Assembly: GCA_947054455.1 (NCBI GenBank)
Contig: CAMRWN010000001.1
Coordinates: forward strand, 200,966 to 264,965
Direction: 5' to 3'
DNA from: an uncultured Alphaproteobacteria bacterium
GTDB taxonomy: Bacteria; Pseudomonadota; Alphaproteobacteria; Rs-D84
Length of the DNA: 64,000 bases
A program made the position numbers and the translations under genes. The notes beneath the pieces were generated by a model. It ran no database searches. It was not told the origin of the DNA and saw only the letters and a program-made list of their open reading frames with translations. Below, in pieces: positions 34,680-42,942 of the stretch. The first letter of the stretch is position 1, and each line of letters opens with the position of its first letter.

Positions 34680-36983
34680 CTATCTGTCGCGGATTCGCGC
34701 AGCGCATTTTGATTCGACAGCGTTTATGACCGCGTCCTGGATTTTCATCAAATCCGCATCCGACATGTTTTCTGTCGGAATTATCGTGATGGTGAATGCA
34801 ATCGACTTGGTACCGTCATCCATTGCAAACGCGTCGAAGACAACTGCGTCCGATATGCGCGAATCCGCGCGACGGGCGGCGTCAACCAGATTTTCCGCCG
34901 GCATCGACGCGTCCACTACAAACGCGAAATCACGCTTTATCGGCTGAAAATCAGACAGCGGTGCTGCGCACGCCGCGCGACGCGACGGCAACGCGAACAC
35001 ATCATCGACTATCGCCACAACCGCATCCGATTTTATCCGCAGCTTTTTCGCCACCGCCGGATGCAGCTGGCCGAATTCGGCGATTTTCTTTTTACCCTGA
35101 TATATCGCGCCGTATCTGAAGGGATGGGCCCACAACGGGGCGTCCGCATCGGACACAGTAAATTTCCGGTCGCGCATCAGCGCAATCAAATCCGCCTTTG
35201 CATCAAATATGTCGACATTTCTGCCGCGCCCCTGCCAGTGCTTTGGCGATGCGGCACCCATGCGCAGAATACACAGCTGCGTGTGCTGGTCCCCGGGCGC
35301 GTCGCCGTCAAATACGGTGCCGATTTCGAACAGGGCCAAATCAGGGTATCCGCGCTTTTCATTGTTTGCGGCCGCAGTCAGCATATTGCCCAACAGCGAA
35401 TTGCGCAGCGTGTCCAGCTCGCTGGTAATCGGATTGGCGATTTTTATCGACGGCTTGTCCGACAGAACGGATTCCAGGGCCGAATTTCCAAATCCGAATG
35501 AATGCGTTTCGTTCAGACCGCGCGCCGCCAGCATCGCGTGCATGCGCCAGTCGGCGTCATCATGCGGACGAACATCGCCCGTGGTGTGTTGGCGGCTGGT
35601 CGCGATTTTGTCGTATCCATATATGCGCAGCAAATCCGCAACAACGGTTTCCGCGATACGCACGTCCACGCGGGCGGGGCGGGGTACGACAATCCATTTG
35701 TCGCCGTCGCAACGCACCGCATACCCCAGATTTTCCAATATCCGGCGCTGAACATCGGCATCCAGCGAAACACCAGTCTTTTTACGGAACAAATCCGGAT
35801 TATATTCGATTTCCGGCGCCGGATAGTCGTCCGCCCCGCCGCATTCCACCGCGACGATTTTCCCGCCGCACGCGTCCAGCACGATTTGCGTCGCCGCCGC
35901 CAGGGCCGCCGCCGTCATCGTCGGATCTATTCCGCGTTCATATCTGTACGACGCATCCGTCGACATGCCAACGCGCTTTGCCGTTTTGCGCACCGCAACA
36001 GGGTCGAAATAGGCACTTTCCAGTATTATGTTTTTCGTATCGTCGGACGCAGCCGCGCGCGCGCCGCCCACAACCCCGGCCAGCGCCAGAACGCCCGCAT
36101 CGTCGGCAATAACGACGTCGGACGCGCACAGGGTGTGCGCAGCGCCGAACAAATCGGCGAATTCTTCGCCGTCGCGGGCGGTGCGTACAACGATGTCGCC
36201 GCAAACCTTGTCCGCGTCAAAACAATGCATCGGCTGGCCCATGTCATAGCAGACATAGTTCGTCGCATCGACCGGCGCATTCTTTGGATTTATTCCGATT
36301 GCGGCCAGACGCGCCGATATGGTCTTGTCGCCCGGCCCCATTTTTATCCCGTGAATTTCGCAAAAGCGGTAGACGCCGCACAACGGTGTTTCCACGTGAA
36401 CCGCGCGCGCACCGGACTTTGCATCCAAATGCTTGACCGGTGCATCCAGATATTCGCCCGCGCCGGCCGCCGCCAAATCACGCGCCACACCGCGCACCGC
36501 CAGATAGTCCGGACGGTTCGGTGTGATACCCGCATCAAACACCACCGGCGGCGCCACAACAACAGTGCCGGGCGCCACATCCGCGTCCAGTTCAATAATC
36601 CCGTCGTCATCGTCGCCCGCGCCGATTTCACGCGCGCTGCACATCATGCCGTCCGACACGACGCCACGCAGTTTGCCGCTTTGTATTTCGCGCCCCCCGA
36701 CAATGCATCCGGGCCGGGCCAGCACGGAAACCAGCCCCGCGCGCGCATTGGGTGCGCCGCACACGACCTGGCGCGTGGCGCCGGTGCCGTCATCCACCTT
36801 TAACACGTGCAGATGGTCGCTGTTTTCATGCGGCCGGCATTCGATTATTCGCGCCGCGACAAATGGGGCGGGTGCGGATAAATCCTCGACCTCCAGCCCG
36901 GTGCGGGTCAGCGTTTCAGCAATCTGCGCCGCCGTCAAATCCGTTTTCAAATATTGTTTCAACCAATCATATGTCCATTTCAT
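34680..36983 (-). CDS. pheT: Phenylalanyl-tRNA synthetase beta subunit
   Basis: Beta subunit of the heterotetrameric PheRS. The N-terminal KWTYDWLKQYL and tRNA-binding (OB) domain (ARIIECRPHENSDHLHVLKVDDG) are followed by B3/B4 editing domains (TPNRPDYLAVRGVARDLAA, APVDATNYVCYDMGQPMHCFDADK). The B5 domain and catalytic-like core come next. The C terminus is an anticodon-binding FDX domain (PIKRDFAFVVDASMPAENLVDAAR). The length of 767 is normal. It lies 16 bp after pheS. Confidence 0.97.
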   Translation of the reverse strand: MKWTYDWLKQYLKTDLTAAQIAETLTRTGLEVEDLSAPAPFVAARIIECRPHENSDHLHVLKVDDGTGATRQVVCGAPNARAGLVSVLARPGCIVGGREIQSGKLRGVVSDGMMCSAREIGAGDDDDGIIELDADVAPGTVVVAPPVVFDAGITPNRPDYLAVRGVARDLAAAGAGEYLDAPVKHLDAKSGARAVHVETPLCGVYRFCEIHGIKMGPGDKTISARLAAIGINPKNAPVDATNYVCYDMGQPMHCFDADKVCGDIVVRTARDGEEFADLFGAAHTLCASDVVIADDAGVLALAGVVGGARAAASDDTKNIILESAYFDPVAVRKTAKRVGMSTDASYRYERGIDPTMTAAALAAATQIVLDACGGKIVAVECGGADDYPAPEIEYNPDLFRKKTGVSLDADVQRRILENLGYAVRCDGDKWIVVPRPARVDVRIAETVVADLLRIYGYDKIATSRQHTTGDVRPHDDADWRMHAMLAARGLNETHSFGFGNSALESVLSDKPSIKIANPITSELDTLRNSLLGNMLTAAANNEKRGYPDLALFEIGTVFDGDAPGDQHTQLCILRMGAASPKHWQGRGRNVDIFDAKADLIALMRDRKFTVSDADAPLWAHPFRYGAIYQGKKKIAEFGQLHPAVAKKLRIKSDAVVAIVDDVFALPSRRAACAAPLSDFQPIKRDFAFVVDASMPAENLVDAARRADSRISDAVVFDAFAMDDGTKSIAFTITIIPTENMSDADLMKIQDAVINAVESKCAARIRDR

Positions 36984-36999
36984 GTCTGTCCCCCGCGTA

Positions 37000-37947
37000 T
37001 CAAAATCCCGAATTTTTCAGCCAGCGCACATCGCCGTTATAAAATTCGCGTATATCGTCCAAGTTGTATTTCAGCATCGCCAGTCTGTCCCAGCCGAACC
37101 CGAACGCAAAACCCTGGTACCGGTCCGGATCTATGCCCGCATTGCGCAGAACGTTCGGGTGAACCATTCCAGCCCCCATTATTTCCAGCCAGCGGTCGCC
37201 ACGCCATTTCATGTCGATTTCAATGCTGGGGTCGGTAAAGGGGAAATAAGACGGACGTATGCGCAGCTCCACGTCTTCAATCTCAAAAAATCTGGACAGA
37301 AATGCACGCACGTCGCCAATCAAATCCGACATTGTTATGTCGCGGTCTATGTACAGTCCCTCTATCTGGTGGAACATCGGACTGTGCGTGGCGTCCATTT
37401 CCTTGCGGTATGTGGCGCCGATGCCGAACATTTTAATCGGAACACCGTCGGATTCCATGGCGCGAATCTGAATCGCGGATGTCTGGGTGCGCAAAATGTT
37501 TCCGTTCGGCAGAAAGAACGTGTCCTGCATGTCGCGCGCCGGATGATGCGCCGGTGTGTTCAGCGCCGTAAAGTTGTGCCAGTCATCCTCTATCTCGGGA
37601 CCGGTGCGCATTTGATATCCATAGGATTCCAGAATCTGCGCGATTTCGCGCAGCGACTGCGTCAGCGGATGCAGCGTGCCGCGGTTTTCCGGCGCCGGAT
37701 TCAGACTGACGTCCAGTTTTTGCCCGGCCAGTTCCGACATCATCACCGCGTTTTCAATTTCCGCCTGGCGCGTCTTGAACAGTTCACGCAGCGTTGTGTT
37801 TTCCAGATTCAACGCGGCGCGCGCGTCGTTGTCCAGATTCTTCATCTCTTTCAAACGGGCGGTCATCGTGCCGTTTTTGCCGAATGTCGCAGTATAGAGC
37901 GCCTGCAATTCTTCCAGTGTTTTTATATTTTTTATCGTGTCCTGCAT
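37000..37947 (-). CDS. pheS: Phenylalanyl-tRNA synthetase alpha subunit
   Basis: Catalytic subunit that charges tRNA-Phe. Class II motifs are present: HPLTQSLREIAQILESYGYQ, GPEIEDDWHNFTALNTPAHHPARDMQDTF (motif 1/2 region), FHQIEGLYID and the C-terminal GFAFGFGWDRLAMLKY (motif 3). At 315 residues it is slightly shorter at the N terminus than usual, so the tRNA-contacting coiled coil may be reduced. It follows rplT, separated by a terminator-like hairpin that could serve as an attenuator. Confidence 0.96.
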   Translation of the reverse strand: MQDTIKNIKTLEELQALYTATFGKNGTMTARLKEMKNLDNDARAALNLENTTLRELFKTRQAEIENAVMMSELAGQKLDVSLNPAPENRGTLHPLTQSLREIAQILESYGYQMRTGPEIEDDWHNFTALNTPAHHPARDMQDTFFLPNGNILRTQTSAIQIRAMESDGVPIKMFGIGATYRKEMDATHSPMFHQIEGLYIDRDITMSDLIGDVRAFLSRFFEIEDVELRIRPSYFPFTDPSIEIDMKWRGDRWLEIMGAGMVHPNVLRNAGIDPDRYQGFAFGFGWDRLAMLKYNLDDIREFYNGDVRWLKNSGF

Positions 37948-37965
37948 TTCAATACCTTAAAAATT

Positions 37966-37996
37966 ATAAAAGCCGTCTTTTCGACGGCTTTTATTA
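37966..37996 (-). terminator. Terminator or attenuator between rplT and pheS
   Basis: AAGCCGTC-TTTT-GACGGCTT; the minus strand continues with TTATAATTTT. It could end rpmI-rplT transcripts or attenuate pheST, as is known upstream of pheST in other bacteria. Confidence 0.7.
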
Positions 37997-38024
37997 TGAC
38001 AAAACAAAACCTTACCGCCAAGGG

Positions 38025-38393
38025 TTATTTAGATTCCCCGCCGATAAATCGTTTTGCAGTATCAACCAGTTTGACGAAATTCGCATCGCCGGCATACGCC
38101 ATTTCGGCCAACACCTTGCGATCCAGTTCAACACCCGCCTTTTTCAGACCGTTCATGAACTGGCTGTATGTCAGACCGTTTGCACGGCATGCCGCGTTGA
38201 TACGGACAATCCACAATCCGCGAAATTCGCGCTTTTTAACGCGACGGTCGCGATATGCATACTGTCCGGCCTTTTCCGTTTTTTCACGCGCGGCGCGGTA
38301 TGTCGAATGATGACGGCCCAGGTATCCCTTGGCGCGCGCCAATATTTTATTGTGTTTCTGTTTTACGGTTGTTCCGCGTTTTACTCTTGCCAT
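38025..38393 (-). CDS. rplT: 50S ribosomal protein L20
   Basis: Assembly protein bL20 of the large subunit. It opens [28 protein letters not shown], followed by the globular half with [43 protein letters not shown]. The length of 122 is typical. It has an AGGGGTG site and lies 16 bp after rpmI. L20 classically represses its own operon; the usual first gene, infC, is 34 kb away here, so that regulatory link is broken. Confidence 0.97.
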   Translation of the reverse strand: MARVKRGTTVKQKHNKILARAKGYLGRHHSTYRAAREKTEKAGQYAYRDRRVKKREFRGLWIVRINAACRANGLTYSQFMNGLKKAGVELDRKVLAEMAYAGDANFVKLVDTAKRFIGGESK

Positions 38394-38409
38394 GATTACA
38401 CCCCTTTAT

Positions 38410-38613
38410 TTATTTCAAGCCATATGGGGCCAGGATTTTCGCCTGCGGCACCATGTTGTCGTTCAGATACTGCGGTTTGGAACCGGCGTTGTTCGCACGC
38501 GCGGATTTCTTGCGCAGCAGCTTCTTGTGGGCGTTTCTGGCAACACGGATTTTGCCGGTCGCAGTCATAGACGCACGTTTTTTCAAGTACGATTTTGTCT
38601 TTAGTTTTGGCAT
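38410..38613 (-). CDS. rpmI: 50S ribosomal protein L35
   Basis: Protein bL35 of 67 residues. The correct start at 38613 gives MPKLKTKSYLKKRASMTATGKI and has an AGAGGTG site; the longer track ORFs are upstream read-through. The second half has RNAHKKLLRKKSAR and the terminal VPQAKILAPYG. It forms a two-gene operon with rplT. Confidence 0.96.
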   Translation of the reverse strand: MPKLKTKSYLKKRASMTATGKIRVARNAHKKLLRKKSARANNAGSKPQYLNDNMVPQAKILAPYGLK

Positions 38614-38752
38614 TTTTACACCTCTTTTTATGTCCTGATGGCAATGCCTTGCCATTTCGGATATGTCTAACACGGGCCATATTTTGGCATATTTAAATGA
38701 AAAATCAAGTTTTTATTGAATGTTGCCTTTTTACCTATTAAACTGGGGGCTG

Positions 38753-39574
38753 ATGATTCAAAACAAATTATCTTCCAGGGTGCGTGATTTGATAAAGTCG
38801 GCAGCCGCGGCGGCGGTGTTGCCGGTGCTGTTCATATACATAATGATTGCAAAGCCGGACTATCGCGTTATGAACGGTCTGGCGCATGCGGTGGTACCCG
38901 CCGCGCGGTGGGCGGGCGGCGTGATAACATGGCCCGTGCGCGCAACGGGCGCGGCGGTTCGAAACATACGGGAACTGTCCACCCTGCGGACCGAGAACGA
39001 AGAACTGCGCGTTCGTCTGGACGCAGCACTGGCGAACCAGAACGCATGCGATATCGCGGTTCTGGAAAATCAGAAGCTGGCGCGTGAACTGGACATAGTG
39101 CGCGCGGCACCGCACGACGTAGTTGTTGCCGACGTCATGCACGACAACACCGCATTCCACCACAGCACGTTTTTGATAAACCGTGGCACGGCGGCCGGCA
39201 TCGCGCCGGGAATGGCGGTCGTATCGACGGACAATCGTCTGGCCGGCATAGTACAGGATGCGGGCGCGAACTTTGCGCGCGTACGGGCGCTGACCGATTC
39301 CGATTCCAATATCGCCGTGCGCATAGTCGGGTCCGAGGTTTACGGATTCCTGGGCGGGACGGGCGCGGTTCATCCAAAAATGGGCCTGTTCAGCGACCCT
39401 GAATTCCAGGCCGCACGCGGCATAAAGCTGGTATCCAGCAACATCAGCGGGGTTTTGCCGGGTGGAATTCCGGTCGGCACAATGATTAACGACACCGATG
39501 TCGATGTTCTGCAGCCGGGGCGCCTGTCGCGTGTTTTGGTACTGAAATTCGACAATAAAAACGAATATAAATGA
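38753..39574 (+). CDS. mreC: Rod-shape-determining protein MreC
   Basis: Periplasmic scaffold of the elongasome, 273 residues. A cytoplasmic N terminus and one TM helix (AAAAVLPVLFIYIMIAK) lead into a coiled coil (LRTENEELRVRLDAALA). Two beta domains follow, with FLINRGTAAGIAPGMAVVSTDNRLAGIV and the region PGGIPVGTMINDTD. The start at 38753 has CTGGGGGC upstream. It begins the plus-strand run mreC-mreD-mrdA-rodA. Confidence 0.93.
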   Translation: MIQNKLSSRVRDLIKSAAAAAVLPVLFIYIMIAKPDYRVMNGLAHAVVPAARWAGGVITWPVRATGAAVRNIRELSTLRTENEELRVRLDAALANQNACDIAVLENQKLARELDIVRAAPHDVVVADVMHDNTAFHHSTFLINRGTAAGIAPGMAVVSTDNRLAGIVQDAGANFARVRALTDSDSNIAVRIVGSEVYGFLGGTGAVHPKMGLFSDPEFQAARGIKLVSSNISGVLPGGIPVGTMINDTDVDVLQPGRLSRVLVLKFDNKNEYK

Positions 39575-40026
39575 AAGAGCGTGCAATTCAATTTTTACGG
39601 GCCGCATTCCCGTTTTTGGCGACGCTGTTTTTATGGCGCATGCCGATGATGCCGTGGAATCCCGCGGGCATTCTGGCAATAATACCCATATTTTACTGCA
39701 CGTTCATACGCCCCGTGCCGTGGTTTGCGCCGTTCGGGATTTTGATGTGCTTTCTGATTGATTATAATTTTGACACGCTGTGTTACTGGACGGCGCTGTA
39801 CTGTCTGGCGTATGCGGCCAACGGTTTCCAGACGCGCGTGGACCTGACACGGGCGGCGACGCGCGGGGCGGGGGCGTTCGCGGCGTTTTTCGGGACGGCG
39901 ATGCTGATTCTGGGGCTGATGCATTTAAACCTGTCGAACATGCTGCGCATGATTTGGATTTTCATATGGACGACGGCGCTATACCTTCCGGCGACCGGAT
40001 TAATCAAAAGGATTGGCGATGATTGA
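39571..40026 (+). CDS. mreD: Rod-shape-determining protein MreD-like
   Basis: Small membrane protein of 151 residues with about five TM segments, lacking strong sequence signatures, as is normal for MreD. It is identified mainly by its place: a 4-nt overlap with mreC and overlap with mrdA, the universal mreC-mreD-mrdA order. The N-terminal cluster LWRMPMMPWNPAGILAIIPIFYCTFIRP and the later GILMCFLIDYNFD fit the family's hydrophobic pattern. Confidence 0.8.
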   Translation: MKERAIQFLRAAFPFLATLFLWRMPMMPWNPAGILAIIPIFYCTFIRPVPWFAPFGILMCFLIDYNFDTLCYWTALYCLAYAANGFQTRVDLTRAATRGAGAFAAFFGTAMLILGLMHLNLSNMLRMIWIFIWTTALYLPATGLIKRIGDD

Positions 40027-41791
40027 CACCGAAGTCGCACGCCAATTCGACCGACGGGCGGCCCTGTTTCTGACGGGCGGCACGGTTCTGACATCACTGC
40101 TGGTGCTGCGCATGCTGCAGATGCAGGTGTGGGGATACCGCGACTATCGCCGCAAGAGCGAGAACAATTCATTCCGTATTCAGATAAACATGCCGGAACG
40201 CGGACGCATCCTGTCGGCGTCGGGTACGCCGATTTCGCGCGACGCGCCGATTTACCGCATTTACATAATCCCCGAAGAGGCGCAAAATCTGGATTCGCTG
40301 ATTGAAACGGTTGCGTCGGAATTAAAACTGCCGGAAAAAACGGTGCGTCGCATCCGCGCGAAAATAAAAAAGCAGCCAAAATTCCAACCAGTCCTGGTCA
40401 GTGAAAACACGGACTGGCAGTCCCTAGCCAAGGTGCGGGCGAAAAATCTGGCGGGGCTGCGCGTGGCGGGCGGATTTGCCAGAATTTATGAACTGGGGCC
40501 GGCGGGCGCCCAAATATTTGGATATGTCAGCGCCCCGGAAAAGCCCGTGGCCGGCGCACCTTTCTTTACCACCGGCAAGACCGGCATGGAAAAAAGGTTC
40601 AACGACGAAATGGCCGGAACACCGGGCCAGACCGTGATGATTACAAACGCGGTCGGACGCATCACCGGCGAAGACAAGTCGCAGTTTGTCGCCCCGCAAC
40701 CGGGACGCGACGTGCGCACAACGATAAACGACGGGGCGCAGCGTGCGCTATACGATGCGCTGACCGCGCACAGGTCTGGTTGCGGCGTTGCGCTGGACAT
40801 TGAAACGGGCGACGTTCTGGCCATGGTTTCGACGCCGGGATTCGACCCGAACAATTTCGGCGCGGACGACGGCGACGAATATATGGCATCCCTGCTAAAG
40901 GACAGTGCAAAACCATTCATGAACAAGGCGGTCGAGGGATTGTATCCCCCCGGTTCCACATTCAAAATAATAGTTGCACTGGCCGCACTGGAATCCGGCG
41001 CAATAACGCCAAGCGAAAAGATATACTGTCCTGGTTATTGGGACTATGGGGACAGGCGTTATCACTGCTGGGAACACAAGGGACACGGCTGGGTCGATTT
41101 GGCCGGCGCGCTGAAGCATTCCTGCGACATTTATTTCTATCAGGTTGCGCTGCGCATAGGCATAGACGCGATAAAGGAAATGGCCCTGAAACTGGGGCTG
41201 ACGGAAAAATATCTGGAAGACGTCCTGCCGCGTGAAATGTCCGGGATAATGCCAGACAGAAAGTGGAAGGAAAAAAATGTCGGCGCGCGCTGGGTTCATG
41301 GCGACACGATCATATCCGGCATAGGTCAGGGATTTATTCTGACAAACTGTCTGCAGCTGGCGGTGATGACGGCGCGCGCGACATCGAACCGCGCGGTGCG
41401 GCCGCGCCTGATAAAAACGGACGGTGCGGTGCGGTTTGACACGCTGGGGCTGCAAAAGAAAAACATACGCGCCGTAATGCGCGGCCTGGAAGAGGTTTTA
41501 AAACCCGGCGGCACCGCCGCAGGCAGTGCAATAAACGTCGCCGGCGCACGAATGGGCGGCAAAACCGGCACGTCCCAGGTGCGCAGCATTTCACGCGCCG
41601 AACGCGCCAGCGGCGTCCTGACGAACGAACAGCTGAAATGGCACATGCGCAACCACGGTCTGTTTGTCGGATACGCGCCGGCTGCAAATCCGAAATACGC
41701 GGTCTGCGTCATAACAGAGCATTCCGGTTCATCCGGCCCGGCGGCGCGCGCGGCGGCGGCGGTGATGCGCGAACTGTTGGGGGGAAAATAA
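40019..41791 (+). CDS. mrdA: Peptidoglycan transpeptidase PBP2 (MrdA)
   Basis: Elongation-specific class B penicillin-binding protein of about 590 residues. It has an N-terminal TM helix (AALFLTGGTVLTSLLVLRML) and a dimerisation/pedestal domain with NMPERGRILSASGTPI. The transpeptidase domain has the active-site PPGSTFK (near residue 312), the SxD motif HSCD and KTGTSQ. It overlaps mreD by 8 nt; ATG 40019 has AAGG upstream and is preferred over 40013. It works with RodA, encoded next. Confidence 0.95.
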   Translation: MIDTEVARQFDRRAALFLTGGTVLTSLLVLRMLQMQVWGYRDYRRKSENNSFRIQINMPERGRILSASGTPISRDAPIYRIYIIPEEAQNLDSLIETVASELKLPEKTVRRIRAKIKKQPKFQPVLVSENTDWQSLAKVRAKNLAGLRVAGGFARIYELGPAGAQIFGYVSAPEKPVAGAPFFTTGKTGMEKRFNDEMAGTPGQTVMITNAVGRITGEDKSQFVAPQPGRDVRTTINDGAQRALYDALTAHRSGCGVALDIETGDVLAMVSTPGFDPNNFGADDGDEYMASLLKDSAKPFMNKAVEGLYPPGSTFKIIVALAALESGAITPSEKIYCPGYWDYGDRRYHCWEHKGHGWVDLAGALKHSCDIYFYQVALRIGIDAIKEMALKLGLTEKYLEDVLPREMSGIMPDRKWKEKNVGARWVHGDTIISGIGQGFILTNCLQLAVMTARATSNRAVRPRLIKTDGAVRFDTLGLQKKNIRAVMRGLEEVLKPGGTAAGSAINVAGARMGGKTGTSQVRSISRAERASGVLTNEQLKWHMRNHGLFVGYAPAANPKYAVCVITEHSGSSGPAARAAAAVMRELLGGK

Positions 41792-41792
41792 A

Positions 41793-42938
41793 ATGGCACG
41801 GCAGACCCGCGTTTCCAACGCCAGCATGATGAGCTTTTCCGAAAAACTGTCGCGTTTTTCGTGGGGGCTGTTCATACCGATGTGCATAGTGCTGGCGATA
41901 TCAATCGTTGTGCTGTATTCGGCCGGACACGGCGCGTGGCGGCCGTTTGCACTGTCGCAGCTGGCAAAAATAACGCTGGGGTTCGCAGTATTTTTCTTTG
42001 CGGCGTTCACCAACATCAAGACATGGATAAAATCAGCCTATGTCATATATGCGGTCGCGCTGGCGATGATTGTGATGGTGACATTCGTCGGTCATACGGG
42101 CATGGGCGCACAGCGGTGGCTGAATCTGGGAATCATACACGTCCAGCCATCAGAATTCATAAAAATCGCGCTGGTGCTAGCGCTGGCGCGGTATTTCGCA
42201 TGGATGAATTCCGTCGAACTGTCCCAGTTGAAAAATTACGTCGTTCCGATAATGATGCTGCTGGTTCCGTTCGGCCTGATTGTGGCCCAGCCGGATTTGG
42301 GCACGGCACTGTCGATGGGAATGATTACCGTCGGAATGTTCTATATTGTCGGCGCGCAAAAGAAATGGTTTATTATCGCGGCGGTACTGGGGCTGTGCGC
42401 GGCGCCACTGGTGTGGTTCGGCGGACTGCACGACTATCAGCGCCAGCGCATAATAACATTTATAAACCCCGACCAGGACGCGCGTGGCGCGGGATACCAG
42501 ATAAACCAGGCAAAAATCGCATTCGGCAGCGGCGGCATCGTCGGCAAGGGATACATGAACGGTTCACAGTCCCAGCAGTCATTTCTGCCGGAAAAACAAA
42601 CCGACTTTATATTCACCATGCTGGGCGAAGAATTCGGATTTATCGGCGCAGCGGCGCTGCTGGCGCTCTATAGCATAATAATACTGGTTCTGTTTTGGTG
42701 TGCAAAAATGTGCAGGAACAGGTTCGGCCAGTTAATATGCTTTGGTTTTATGTTGAACTTTTTCATTTATTATTTTATAAATATTTCCATGGTGCTGGGG
42801 TTGATGCCGACCGTCGGCGTGCCGCTGCCCCTGATGTCATTTGGCGGCAGCAGCCTGCTGTCCCTGATGTTCGGGTTCGGCATTGCGCAGAACGCGCATA
42901 TTCACAAAGACCAGCAGCTGTCTGCCAAAGGAAGCTGA
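41793..42938 (+). CDS. rodA: Rod-shape-determining SEDS glycosyltransferase RodA
   Basis: SEDS-family peptidoglycan polymerase of 381 residues with about ten TM helices. Conserved signatures: GAQRWLNLGIIHVQPSEFIKIALVLALARYF, IVAQPDLGTALSMG, the loop FINPDQDARGAGYQINQAKIAFGSGG, FLPEKQTDFIFTMLGEEFGFIGA and VGVPLPLMSFGGSSLLS. It directly follows mrdA, with which it forms the polymerase-transpeptidase pair. Confidence 0.96.
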   Translation: MARQTRVSNASMMSFSEKLSRFSWGLFIPMCIVLAISIVVLYSAGHGAWRPFALSQLAKITLGFAVFFFAAFTNIKTWIKSAYVIYAVALAMIVMVTFVGHTGMGAQRWLNLGIIHVQPSEFIKIALVLALARYFAWMNSVELSQLKNYVVPIMMLLVPFGLIVAQPDLGTALSMGMITVGMFYIVGAQKKWFIIAAVLGLCAAPLVWFGGLHDYQRQRIITFINPDQDARGAGYQINQAKIAFGSGGIVGKGYMNGSQSQQSFLPEKQTDFIFTMLGEEFGFIGAAALLALYSIIILVLFWCAKMCRNRFGQLICFGFMLNFFIYYFINISMVLGLMPTVGVPLPLMSFGGSSLLSLMFGFGIAQNAHIHKDQQLSAKGS

Positions 42939-42942
42939 TAAA

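Noticed and set aside
36388-36404. TTTCCACGTGAAC in pheT
   Set aside because: An insertion shifts the palindrome relative to parS, and it sits inside a conserved coding sequence; likely chance.
35502-38310. Plus-strand ORFs of 433 and 595 aa
   Set aside because: Shadows of pheT and pheS; no ribosome-binding site or recognisable domain.
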